A stretch of 64,000 nt of DNA. Source: Avena insularis (lineage: Eukaryota; Streptophyta; Magnoliopsida; Poales; Poaceae). The translations under genes were made by a program, and so were the position numbers. The DNA lies in NCBI GenBank assembly GCA_023614405.1, contig CM042692.1, forward strand, positions 124,675,503 through 124,739,502, given 5' to 3'. This document shows, piece after piece, positions 34,226-45,849 of the stretch (position 1 is the stretch's first letter; each line of letters starts with the position of its first letter). Below the pieces are notes generated by a model. That model did not search any database and had not been told where the DNA came from. It was given only the letters and a program-made list of their open reading frames with translations.

Positions 34226-35170
34226 TGCTCTCTTTCACTTCAATTCATATCCCTATGAGAGCTTCTTCAAAATTATCATGCCCATCTTAATGGCTATAAA
34301 GAAAGAGCTTTATGAGAGACAACCCAATTTGTTTTGGCTTTCAGTTTGCTTTTGTTTCCTTGAGTCTTGAAAGTTATTACTTCGGTAATAACCGATCCTT
34401 ATCTGTTTTGTTTGGTTTTTGTGTCAAGATCAACCTCTAATGAGAGAGAAGTAATATTTGGGGAAGTTGCTGTCCCAAAACAGATTTTTGTGCTTCACCG
34501 TAAAAATTCGTGAGAGATCTATGAATGTCGGATTGAGCTGTAATTTTTTGTGCCTCTGCCATAGGTTGTTATTTAACTTTCGTTACTTTTACACTTTTTA
34601 ATTTGAGCAACAGAAGATTTTCGAAAAAATTAATCTTTACCAGCTGGTCTGTTTTGACAGATTTTGCCAATCTTGCATTTGCTTCTTTATTCGATTTCCT
34701 TTTTGAATTCTTTTTGGGTTTTCGGACGGAGTTGCTACAGTAGCTTTTGTTTTGATGGTTTTCAGTTGAAGTTGGACTCAAAAGGTTTTGTCACTTCACT
34801 TATACTAATGTTGCTAATGAGAATTGTGTGAAGTTTTGTGTGAAAGAAATTTCCAGAAAGTGGAGATAATGGTGTAATAAGGAAGAGAAGGGTTTTATAA
34901 CTCAAGTAATAAGTGTATGAAAATGAAGATATCGATGATATTCAAGTGATGACTCCGGAAGGATCCACTAAATACCAAATTTAGAGACCTGCAGAGTCCG
35001 TGTTCAACTAGGTAACAGTTCTGGTAAGAAAAGTTCCGCGAAAATACAATCCAAGTATATTTTTGCAGTTTCTAGCCAATAAGGAAAGTTTTGAAGCGAA
35101 AAAGGGACGGAACCAGAGCTGGGGTGGCCGACAGCACCCCATGGAGTGGGCCCACCCCTGGCCGCGCCAC
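34226..35170 (+). other. Non-coding interior of B after gag
   Basis: Contains the CTTTATGAGAGACAACCCAA motif and the 34436-34664 block shared with A (9203-9435). From about 35030 the sequence turns GC-rich with LTR-like phrases (CACCCCATGGAGTGGGCCCA). This section continues after the solo LTR at 39898. No ORF that I trust. Confidence 0.65.
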
Positions 35171-35175
35171 CAGGT

Positions 35176-38100
35176 TGTAAGAGTTCCCAACCTTTAATAA
35201 GGTAGAGATCCATGTGTTTACAATGCTAGTCCCTGGATCAATAGCTAGCATCCACAGTTAAGATGTAATATCAAGAAACAAAGGTCATAATATAACTTTA
35301 TAACCAGGAATAACATAGTTTTATTACATCTTACATAGCTCATTTGGCTATTACATTACATTGCAGTGGAATAACTATAAGCATGGGGTCCTTCATCTTC
35401 AAAAGTGCCACAGGCAGATGTTGGTTGTAGACTTTGTAACCCTAATCAATCAATCTTCACTAAAATCAATCAAACCTGCAACATTACAAGTTACAGCCAC
35501 AAGGGTCAATACATTTGAATTGTATTGGCAAGTGATACTATGGTAGTATAGTGGAGTCTATCATCTATATGCATTTGGCTAAGTGGAGTTGAGGCTTGCA
35601 TTGCTCAAAATAGATTTTTCCTTAACATTTGAAAATACTAAGTTTTGCTTGGCAAAATCATTTTTCCCAATCAAAGATTTGAAGATCCTTTTACCAAGGC
35701 ATCTCTCCATCAAAGATTGAAGATTTCAAACAACCCTTGTTCAAACCACAAGATTTTAACTTAGAAATTTGAATGATGAGATTCTTGATTGCTTCCATGT
35801 CTTGATGCTCAAATTGTCCTTTACCAGGGACATGGCTAAGTACTTAGATTTTACACTCTGCAGAGGTGGTGCACTTTCCCCACAAGACTTGGTTTCCCAA
35901 GACAAGATCTTTCAGAAGCTTTCCCTTAGACCAAAATGGACGCGCTCCAACCTATCAAACACTACCACCAACTGTCCATATGGCTAAGTTCTTACAACCT
36001 ATATGATCATGGCAGAGCCCATATTTCCAAGTGGTTGCACTTGAAGCTTCTCAACATTTGACATCTCAAATCTCTTTGTTCCTGGGTGGCCATCCACAAG
36101 TGATATACACAAGGTAAACCATAGACATGGGCCTTGTGAACCACTCAACCAAAATCCACCAAGCAAGTCCCATTCCACCCAGGTGATTCATTAACTTAGT
36201 TGTTTTATTAAACAAAACACAAGTCCTCAGACTTAGAATATTTTTCCATAGTGTGAATATATATTCCACCCATGTTTTCTATTAGCTAGGCTAAGCTTGA
36301 TTGTAATAGGAATCTTAACTTAGGAAGATTTCCACTAAGGTTTCATCTACTAGGTGTTATTATAGCAAGGTCTATACTTTAGCAAAATTCCATGCAAGTT
36401 TTACTTATCAAAATCACTAATGCATAGTGAAATTAATGGGACAAAAAGTATGAAGCATCACTTGCCTTTTTGGTAGAGGGTATAAGCTCACTCCTTGTCC
36501 TTGCAACAATCAAACTCTTCAAGTCACTACAATTCAATCAAGCAAGGCACAAACTCAATCTACCAATCAAGCAAAACAACACACATAAATTCATAAGGTC
36601 AAAGTAATGCATGCAAGCATGCCAAGCTTTGTTTTGTTTGAAAAAGTGGTTCCTAATGGGTCATAAACATTTTGGAAACACCTATTGGTCATTTTGTAAG
36701 GTGGCAAAGTCATTTGCAAAAGGTTTCACTTCATAAACCATTTTAAAAACAAAGTATCATTTTATGTGGTGTAGAAATATTTTTACTAAGGCATTAGCCT
36801 ATAGGGTTCACCAAATATGTTTTCAAACTATAAAACTTGGTGTTTGTGGTCAGAGAGTTTAAAACAAAACATTTCTCAAAGGTTTTCCTTCAAAATCAAT
36901 TTTAATAAATAAACCACATTTCTATTTGACTAGAAATGGTTTTAAATCAAAGATTCATATTTATATTTCACCAAAAACATTTTTGAGTCCACAAAGTGTT
37001 TCCTAGGATCAGTAGGTTTGGTCCAAAATATTTTCCCAAAGTTTTCTTTATAAAAGTATTTTCATAACCAAAATCTTTATTTCCATTTGGCTAGAAATGG
37101 GCTAAATCAATTAACTTATCCTAAATTTCACCAAATTCATTTTTTAATTCCATGGGTTGGTTCCTAGGGTCAGAAAGTTCACCAAAAACCATTTTGCAAG
37201 GGTTTTAACCCTAAAAGTATTTTTAAACAATTTTTATACTCTAAACAAGCTCACAAAAGAATCTGCAAGATTAAACAAGCTAACAAATACTATTTGCTAA
37301 ACTAAGGGCATGGCTGGCTAGGTCTTGCTCTCCTGAATCCAACGACATAAAATTTGTAATTTTTGGACGTGTGGATCCAAAGTTATAAGGGTTTGAAATT
37401 TGCAAATAAATCTGATTCAAAACTGATTTTAGATCTAATACAGGCCACGCGTCGCTGTCTCATTGGACGGTACCGTTTCGCGCGGATCGCGCTCTGTAGA
37501 GCGTTGGATCAAATTAGATCGTATGGTTCTGGAAGCGTACCCCCTCGGCGTTAAATGACCTAATCCTGCTCGCCCGATTTAGATCTAATGGACCTAAACA
37601 AATGGCCATTAATCTTGGCGGCGTAAGGCGACGGCAGCTGACAATGGTGAAGGAAGGCGAGAAGAGGGGAAGTGCTCACCGAGATCATTGACGCTTGCTG
37701 ATGCTCAACGTGGTACTGGTTGGTGAAGGGGCGCACGGGGCTGTCCTTGATTGCTCGCCGGAGTTAGGGTTGGCGTCGGACGGCTCTGTCCACGGTCGAA
37801 GGCGACGCTACAGGTCACGAAAAGACAGACAAAGGTCAGGGCTAGTTGCGCAAGACCGAGTCGAGTGAGGGAGCGTGAACGAGGAAGCTCGGGGCGGTCA
37901 GCGTTTACCAGGGGAGGTCGTCGGAGAGGTTGCAGACAGCGGCGTCGTTCAGAGCTTGTTGTAGCCGATGCTCGGAGGCGCCCACGGTCGAACGGAGGGT
38001 ACGGGGAGGAGTGTCTAGGAGTGGGGAGTCTGCTAGCGTGCTCAGGGAGGCTCGGGGCGGTGTCGAGTCGCCGGAATCGGCACCGTACTTCGTCGGGACA

Positions 38101-39892
38101 GGGGGTGCTCGGGAAGGAAATTGGAGAGGTCTGGGGCATGCCAGCGCGGGGTGTCAGAGGGGAAATATAGAGGAGGCATGGGCGTTTAAGACTGCGTGAT
38201 CAATTCGAGTAACGGTGGTCACGTTAAGGCGAATTAAGGCTGCGAAATCATCGGCAGGAAACAGCGACGAGGGGGGAGAAGTGGTCGCGCGGGTGTGGAC
38301 GATGAGCAGTAGAGGTGGGGTCCACCGGTCAGTGGGAAAAGAAATGAGGGGGAGGGTCCACTGGTCAGTCTCTGCGCGGTTAAGTTCCTGAGTGCGAATC
38401 GTTTTTCTCTGGGGAGGAAACTGGGCTGGTTACTGGGCCTTGTTGGGCTGGGTCCTTTGCACTATTTTTTTCTGTCTGAAACATTTTTCTTTTTCTAAAT
38501 CTAATTTCTGTTTCTTTAATTCTGTTTTGATTTCCTTTAATTATTTCAAGCACTCATTTGATTTCAAATCTTTGTCAAAATTTGTGTGGATTTAAATACT
38601 GTTTAGTAGCACATTCTGAAATTAATTTTTGAATAAAACTTTATTCTTTTTGGGGGCTTTTAAATAAATCAAAAAGGCCTAGTTTTAAACCAATAAGTTT
38701 TAATAATAATTTCAAACATCAATTCAAATCAAAACCACCACCAAACTTTGTAAAAATTTTAGTTCTGTTTAATAACACAAAACAAAGTCCAAAACAAAAT
38801 ATTTTTTTTATTCTTTTAAGATCTATTAATAATTAAATAAATAGACCTTAGTTATTAATTCAAAATAGGGTTTAATTTGTTTTAAAACTCTATTTGAAAT
38901 CCAAATATTTTCAAAACCAAATCAGTAGGTTTTATTTGAAAATAAAGAATACTTGGAACTTGTTTAAAACAAAATAACCTTTTAATTTAGGGTCCATTAA
39001 TAATTAAATAAAATGGACCTTAGATAATAATCCATATAGGATTGCTTTATTAAATCTTTATTTTGAAAATCTAGATTAAAACCAAAACACTTCAATAGGT
39101 TTTATTTTGAGAATATAAAATACTTGGAAAACTTATTTTAAATAAATAAATAAGTTTTGATGTTTGAAAATAGTAAAACCTTTATTACTAAAACTTGGAT
39201 ATTTAAATCCTTTATATTTTGTTTTAAATAAACCTCTACTATTTTAATCAAAACAAAACATTTTATTTCAAAATATTGGCCAAGGTTTAATTTGGCTTTA
39301 TAAAATAATCTTTATTTATAAATCCACCTTTTTCTTTTGAAAACCAAATCTCTTTATTTTAAAGATCCAAAATAGTAATTTCAATTATAAAACTTTCTTT
39401 ATTAATTGTTTATCTTTTTAAATCCCTTTAGGATTATTTGTTCACCAATTGGTATGGGTTTTTGCTAAGGGCTTTATTAGTTTTGGAAATTCAATTTCCT
39501 TATCTTATTATATTCATAAGATTTTATTTATGGTTCCAAATTGAGTGAAACCAACTTCTATGGTATTTCTTGATCCTTTGTGAATATTTGTTGATCAATT
39601 TTGGTATGGATCAAATCCATGGATTTGAAGATACTTTGGAAAATGATTTTTATTCCATTAGGGTTTAGGGTTTTGGATTTATTTTCCAAATGTTTAAATT
39701 TCCAGATACATTCATTGAGGAATGCATTTCACTTGATTTGGATTTTTGTTGGATTCAAACTTTAACCAAAGTTTGTTCAAGATGGGATTTTAAGTTTCCA
39801 AAAAGTTTCTTTTCACCCTAAAATTCAACAATAATTTATTTTGTTTATTTATTTTTCACATTACAAGATTTGGAAAATCTTGGGATGTGACA
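35176..39892 (-). mobile_element. Solo LTR of the D family (4717 bp), reverse orientation
   Basis: Minus-strand copy with ends TGTAAGAG (35176) and GGGATGTGACA (39892), and perfect TSD CAGGT (35171-35175 and 39893-39897). It aligns along its length with D's LTRs but is clearly more diverged from them than they are from each other. The GC-rich block is at about 37440-38390. No interior or second LTR is present, so it is the product of LTR-LTR recombination. ORFs inside are not protein-like. Confidence 0.92.
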
Positions 39893-40076
39893 CAGGTGGT
39901 GAGGCCACCCAGGACTCGGCCTCTGACTCGTTTTCTCCCAGTACCTTCCTTTTGATGTGAAACTTCGTAATATATAACCCCCCCGGATCTTTCGAGGTTC
40001 GTATATCGTGTTTTCGTCGTGTTTTTGTTTCGATCTATTTCTGCCAGGACATACTCTTTGAAGGTTTAGAAGCACA

Positions 40077-40544
40077 ATGGTGTCCGCCAAGGATAAAGGG
40101 AAGGAACCTATGGAGGAAGACCTCCAAGACCCCGGGAAGGAGAAGGAGATTAAGAGTGAAGGTGAAGACGAGCAAGGCCAATGTCCGCACACCAGCACTA
40201 CCATTGCAAGCATTGGAGTGGTGGCGAACCCTGCCAGGATCATAAGGACGGCACGGATGTCAACTAGAGGGAAGCCTGCGCGTCACTGTTTGGCACCAAG
40301 GACACCCTCTCCAAACACCAAGAGTACCTTCCATACCTTTACCCATAACCATGCAGGAAAAGAAGACTCCAAGTGGGAAGAATGGAAGAAGAATCACAAG
40401 AGCTGGGATCCACAAACTGAAATGATTATGGGCTGCATTGAGCACAACTCGGAGTTGATTCGTACTCTCACCTTCGAGATTGAGGACTTTGGGAAACTGA
40501 TCAAGGAGCTCATCAAGAGGATACCACCACCACCAAAGGAGTAA
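40077..40544 (+). CDS. Unidentified 155-residue protein of element B
   Basis: Intact ORF from ACAATGG at 40077. N-terminus acidic and Lys/Glu-rich (MVSAKDKGKEPMEEDLQD), middle Ser/Thr/Pro/Arg-rich, C-terminus likely helical (ELIRTLTFEIEDFGKLIKELI) ending in a proline run. A TATA-like AATATATAAC occurs at about 39968-39977 upstream. No known domain. It lies in the 3' half, where some Athila elements carry an extra ORF, but I see no signal peptide or membrane segment that would make it env-like. Function unknown. Confidence 0.5.
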   Translation: MVSAKDKGKEPMEEDLQDPGKEKEIKSEGEDEQGQCPHTSTTIASIGVVANPARIIRTARMSTRGKPARHCLAPRTPSPNTKSTFHTFTHNHAGKEDSKWEEWKKNHKSWDPQTEMIMGCIEHNSELIRTLTFEIEDFGKLIKELIKRIPPPPKE

Positions 40545-42455
40545 TTCGTCATCAGGTTTGGCATCCCCTTGGTTTGTTCCAAGTTTGGGGGAGTGCCGCG
40601 GTATCATATCACTATCTTTTTACCTTATTAGTAGAGTCATATCATGAATAGAGGAGTTATTATGTATTATGGTTTGCATTATGGAAGTGTCCCCTCTCTC
40701 GTTAGATTTGTATCCCTTGGTGTGAGTTTCCGTTATGGAATATTAATGAGAATTTCTATCATTCACTCTTTTGCGTAGCTTATGTTAGTTTTCAATTCGT
40801 GGTTATATGATTGATCTTGTTGTTAGTATTGGTATCACTTTGGGATCATTGAGTTAATTTAGTTGGTTTTGGCAAACCTGGCTCGGTCAGTAGCAACACC
40901 TTTCTGAGAGTTGAAAGAAAAATATAGAAGTACTCTAAAGAAAAATAATTTCATCATCTTTATTTCTTGATTTGCTCATAAGTCTAGTATTCTCTAGTTA
41001 AGATCTTTTGTGCTTCCAAGGAAGATTGCATGTTTGTCTTTATCACTTGTGGGTTTGTTTGTTTCCTTCAACTCTTATACTTGCTACCCAGCCTTGCTAG
41101 CCAAAAACCTGTACTGAGAGGGTATTCTTCTCGTGCATCCACCTCCTTTAAACTAAAACCTTTGCCATTTGTGTCCACCATACCTACCTAGTAGCATTAT
41201 TGCTATTCCAAGTAAATTCTTGTTTTATCTACCTCCCAAATTAAACTTGTTATGTGAAAATTAGTGATTAAAGCTCTCACGAACTTGATGGCACACTTTA
41301 CTTTCTTGCATTTAATAAACTTGAACCATTGGGTCCTTCTTTGTTGCGTATATGCTTGCGCTTTATGAGTTGAAGTTAGCCGAACCATGCATCATGGGGA
41401 CCGCTTTCAACACTTCATTGGTACTTGTACCTAGTTGATATCATGTTCTTTTGCTTATGGATCCCGGCGGTGTGAAATAAAAGTGGAACTTGTAAGATCA
41501 TGGAGTTTATATGTGTGTTAGAGAAACGCCTGGGCCGCTAGCCTAAGCCATGCCTAATCATGGTGGAAACTTGCAGCATAACTATAGTGAGCATTCTATG
41601 AAGCATCCTCAAGAAAAACCTATGCAAATAGCAAATAAAAAGATCACTGAGATGCTCACTGTCTGCTTGCCTTGTCATTTTGATTATGGGATAGCTCATG
41701 TGTCATGTGCAAGGGGTACCCCATTGGCGGTTCTCAATGATACACATGTATTTACAATGACAAGAGCTTGCTCGTGACTAAAGTTGAGTAGCATGAGGAT
41801 CGGTAGTCATAAGTAAGGGGCATGAGATTTCAACTTATAACTTGTCAAGCATATCCTCTTAGTTGTGTCACTTTAACCTTAATCACCTAAAGATGCCTAT
41901 GATAGGGGCAATGAGAGCTGAAAGCTAGTAAGTATCATAATTTTTGGGAGATCTTTATGAAACTTGCAATCCCTGCTTCCCTCTGCGAAGGGCCTTTCTT
42001 TTACTTTGTAGTTGAGTCAGTAAACCTATTCCCTTCTATCTCATCAAGTATTTTGAGTTGATGTGTTTCATTCATTCATATGATGATTTATTCAATCATG
42101 TTTCTTATGTTCCTTGCTTTGCACATTGCTCTTATCTTGATGTTTACTACTTTGAAAACTTCATTGAAAACCAGCTATTTGTGAACTCCAGCAAATTATC
42201 AATTATTCTTCGACCAAGAGCTAAGTTTGCCATTACCAATTATGATTCACTCTATGTATCTTTATTGTGTTTCCTTTACTCATTGCAAGTTGAGTGATAT
42301 AATAGTGAGTTGTTTTCTATTATGATCTATGTATTTGATGAATGTGATGCTTCTTGTCCGTATTCTTTTATCGACTCTTCACTCCATAAACCTGAGGCCA
42401 TGTTTATTGAGCTCGGTTTAAACAGGGACAAGCGAAGTCTAAGCTTGGGGGGAGT
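40545..42455 (+). other. Non-coding 3' interior of B and polypurine tract
   Basis: No conserved ORF. The 41080-42455 part matches element A's interior on both sides of D (10370-10862 and 22269-23245). It ends in AAGCTTGGGGGGAGT (42441-42455), the polypurine tract before the 3' LTR. Confidence 0.8.
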
Positions 42456-43957
42456 TGATACGTCCATTTTGCATCACTATTCTATGTCTTAATTCACTAT
42501 TATTCATTGATATATTTCATATTGAGAGGTGATACTTATGTTATTTCATCTATTTTTGCATGGTTGATGACTTTTGGAGCATGGACCGCTGCAGTCAGGA
42601 TTCTGATGGAAAAGGTGCTGTTTGGAGGCAAAATTCACGAAGATCAGAAAATCCGGGAAAATATACGGAAAATCCTAATTTTCCAGAAGACTAAGGATGC
42701 CACAAGATGAAGTGGAGGTGGGCCACAGGGGGCCCACACCACCCCATGGCGCGGGCAGGCCTAGGCCGCGCCAGGGAGTGGTGTGGCCGCCCTGGCCCAC
42801 TCCAGCCTCTCCCCTCTGGCGTATATCAACCTCTCGAAACCCTAAGACTCGGAGAGCGACCACAGAAAGATTCCGCCTCAAGGCGGAAAACACCGAGAGA
42901 AAGATCTCTCCGCAGATGATTCTGGAGGAATTCCTTCCCGGAGAGGGGAGATCGTCGCCATCAACACCACCATCAAGATGGACTTCATCGGGATCATCAT
43001 CATCATCACCACCATCATCATCACCATCAGCACCCTCATCACCATCTCCTTATTGCTGTAACAATTGCGTGGAATCTTGCATAGTTCATAGGGGAAACTT
43101 TCCCGGTGTTGATTACTCTTTGTAGTTGATGCTATTGAGTGAACCATTGAATTATTGTTTATGTTCAAATTGTTATACATCATTATTCCATCTCTTATCA
43201 TGATCCATATGATGTCTTGTGAGTAGTTCATTTTGTTCTTGAGGACATGGGAGAAGTCTTGTTGTTAGTAGTGGAGTTGCGTTGAGAAAGATTCAATAGA
43301 TTGTTATTTAAGTTGTGGTGTACTTCTTCTAGTGGTGTCATATGAACGTCGACTACATGACACTTCACCTATATGGGCCTAGGGGAATGCATTGTGTATT
43401 TGGCTACTACTCATAGGGGTTGCCGGAGTGACAGAAACCTGAACCCCCGTTAGGAAACCATTGCACAAGGGACGTAAGTGTCTTAGAGTTTAAAGCTGTG
43501 GTTAGGTTTCTACCTTAATTACTTTCTTGTACTTACGGATGTTTGCAAGGGGTATAATCACAAGTATGTATTAGTCTTGGATGGGATGGTACATTAGCAC
43601 AGGTTCACCCACACAACACTTAGCAAGCTAGAGAAGATTAACCGACTATATGAAGCGAAAGCACTTGACAGTCTTCCCATGTGTCCTCGAGAATGTTTGG
43701 TCATCTATAGAAATACAACCAGCTTGTCCTTTGCTGCATAAAGGATTGGTCCACTTGCTGCATTCATTCTTACTGTCTTTCATTTACTCGTACTTTGTTT
43801 ACTTGCTTTATCGAAAACCCCTAAAAATCCATTTGCTAAGTATTTGCAGAGAATTCCTGATCCATACCACTAGCCAGCACCTTCTGCTCCTCGTTGGGTT
43901 CGGCACTCTTTCTTATCAAAAATACTATGATACACCCCCTCTACTTGTGGGTCATCA
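42456..43957 (+). repeat. 3' LTR of element B (1502 bp)
   Basis: Starts TGATACGTCC, ends GGGTCATCA, followed by TSD CTCGG and the remaining U3 of C's LTR. Close to the 5' LTR apart from the local mismatch block near 42870-42935. Confidence 0.92.
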
Positions 43958-43962
43958 CTCGG

Positions 43963-44068
43963 TCGTCCCTTATATACCTCGGCTAGTTCATGCTTTAGCC
44001 GGTTTATGCATCGGTGGACTCTGTCCTTATACCTCAGCTTGACCCTACTTGGGGTAATACCCCCAACA
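43963..44068 (-). repeat. 3' LTR of element C, first 106 bp of U3
   Basis: On the minus strand the LTR begins TGTTGGGGGTATTACCCC at 44068 and is cut by element B after 106 bp. The short inverted GGGGGTATTACCCC lies at the very start. Confidence 0.8.
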
Positions 44069-44083
44069 TTAGTCCCCGAAGCT
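44069..44083 (-). other. Polypurine tract of element C
   Basis: Minus strand AGCTTCGGGGACTAA directly before the LTR start TGTTGGGGG. Purine-rich with a short terminal interruption, as in Tat elements. Confidence 0.65.
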
Positions 44084-44831
44084 GGTGCGATCTTAGCATC
44101 TTTAGCTGGAAAGGCCACAACAGGTTCAATCTATCCGGATCTTTGTCTGTCTTACCAACATACATATATGTCGGCCTATACCGATTTTAACTCGGCTACA
44201 CCACTTGGTGACTTGGTATTTAATTTCACTCTTTTTGGCTCTATCCGAGATATATCTCACTGGCTGAATTATAGTGTTGCATCCGGGTTATTCCTCTTAG
44301 ATTCTTATCTTCTCTCATACTCTTCGCTTCATCCTACGTGTCATATAATCATTGCACTTTGCCTCATTTTAAGGACGGTGACAACATTTACTGCCATGCG
44401 ATGTTAGTTATCACTGCAGCCCATCTCATCATCTTGTGGCTCCTTGATTTTCACTATGACCATGTTCTGCCGTTATGCTTCTCCATGGTGCAACGTGTGT
44501 GTGGCATGTTCCTATGCGCTAGTTCGCGCGATACACACGCAAATCATGGGGTTAGTGGGCACAACCGATCCCAGTACCATGACGCGTGGCATGGTTAAAT
44601 AGGGGAGCAGGGGGAACCCTCTATTCCTTTATCCTGCTCCTTCTTCTTCTTCTTCCTCACGCCACCGCCACCGCCACCACTGCTCTCTACCTTTGCGACC
44701 ATGCCGCCCCTTTTCTTCCTTTGCACCTCTGCTCCACCCAAGTGCTGCCCCCTGATGCCATCACGGGACCATGGCAGTCTGTTCCTTGTGCCCTTGCAGC
44801 TAGCAGCTCGTTGGAGGAGAGCGGTGCAGAG
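44084..44831 (+). promoter_or_regulatory. Upstream region of the antisense gene in element C
   Basis: Non-coding. A TATA-like GGTTAAATAGG at about 44593-44603 lies roughly 230 bp before the likely start codon. A CT-rich leader (about 44630-44700) follows, as in many plant 5' UTRs. The region is next to the U3 of the 3' LTR. The promoter is inferred from these signals only. Confidence 0.4.
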
Positions 44832-45764
44832 ATGGGTCCACAGGACGTGGTTGCCGTCGATGAGCACGAGGAGGAGAGAGCCGTCTTTGCATGAGGATCA
44901 TGGGAGGGGTCCAACGTGACTCAGGCGGAGATAGATTGGTTGGTGCGGACCCGCCGGCTTCCACCGTAGGTCACCTGCCACCTCCCCGGCGATGAGCAAA
45001 TCCCTGACGCCAAAGAGGGTGAGTTCGTCATCTTTGTTTCTCACTTTGGTCGCGGATTTGGTCTTCCAGTGAGTAATTTTGCCAAGGATTACTTTGAGAC
45101 CTTTGGCCTCGAACCTCACCATCTCCCAGCGAACGTCATTTCTTCCCTCTCTACCTTTGTTTCTAGCTCCAAAGGATAGTTCGGCCTCTGTCCTAGCATC
45201 CAACTCTAGGCCAAGTTTTTCCAACTTCGTGCCAATTTCGTCCCTAATAAGGAGCTCCCTCCTGGCGAGGAACCTACGATGCAGTGCAGGGTGGCGTCAG
45301 TTTCACCCCGGAAGAGCTCTATTTTCCCCCGGATCCAGGGCCTCGACTCGTGCAAGAAGTGGCTGAGGTCCTTATTCTACGTGAAGAATAACACGAACGA
45401 CAACATGATTCGTCTCCCCCCATTCTTAGTCGGCATCCCCACCAAACTTAACTAGGACCTCGACCCAAATAAGAAGAACCCTCTCGTCAACCTATTCGAG
45501 CAACGCCTCATTGAGCTGATGGAGGCCGGGTTATGCAGTGATGATTTTATGGCTACTTTCATCAGTAGCCGAGTCTTCTCCCTTCAGCTGCGCAGTCACA
45601 AGATCTACCATATGAGAAACCGCCTCGATCTGAATCGCGTCTCCACGGTCGAGCTATCCAATGCTCAAATCTGTAGGCGATTCATGTCCATCTTTAAGAC
45701 GGACATGACCGAGACATGGGAGTGGGGCATGGTTCCTTTCAGCCGAGATAACCATGTACCCCAG
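44832..45764 (+). pseudogene. Antisense gene of element C, exon 1 (gypsy-type 'Transposase_28'-like)
   Basis: Lies on the strand opposite to pol. From ATGGGTCCACAG (44832) one frame runs to 45764 with five in-frame stops (TGA 44892; TAG 44967, 45177, 45207, 45453) and no frameshift. Readable motifs: QAEIDWLVRTRRLPP, GEFVIFVSHFGRGFGLPVSNF, FGLEPHHLPANVISSLSTFV, LRSLFYVKN. This is the N-terminal globular domain of the grass 'putative gypsy type transposon' proteins (PF04195-like, by my recognition). Ends at a good donor (CCAG|GTAAAC). Function unknown in the family. All five stops can arise by single transitions. Confident in family, moderate in start. Confidence 0.75.
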
Positions 45765-45849
45765 GTAAACTTCCCTGAGTCATAGTTTTTGAGCTACGCC
45801 TTATGTCGGCACACTTTCTTATTTGATCTCTCTATGTTCCTTTGTGTAG

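Larger units (their letters stand above)
31186..43957 (+). mobile_element. Athila-type Gypsy element B (non-autonomous, with solo LTR inside)
   Basis: LTRs 31186-32702 (1517 bp) and 42456-43957 (1502 bp), with perfect TSD CTCGG (31181-31185 and 43958-43962). Opens T(G/T)ATACGTCCATTTTGC; the 5' copy has lost the TG start by one substitution. Primer-binding site of tRNA-Asp type, gag, a second unknown ORF and a polypurine tract. No pol is present. Without the nested D-family solo LTR the interior is about 5.0 kb. Related to A by shared interior blocks, but with a different LTR and a recognisable gag. Inserted into the U3 of C's 3' LTR. Confidence 0.93.

Noticed and set aside
44586..44894. N-terminal hydrophobic segment (LLLLLLPHATATA) as a signal peptide of the antisense gene
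   Set aside because: The stretch comes from a CTT-rich leader downstream of a TATA-like signal. The ATG at 44832 fits the protein family better.
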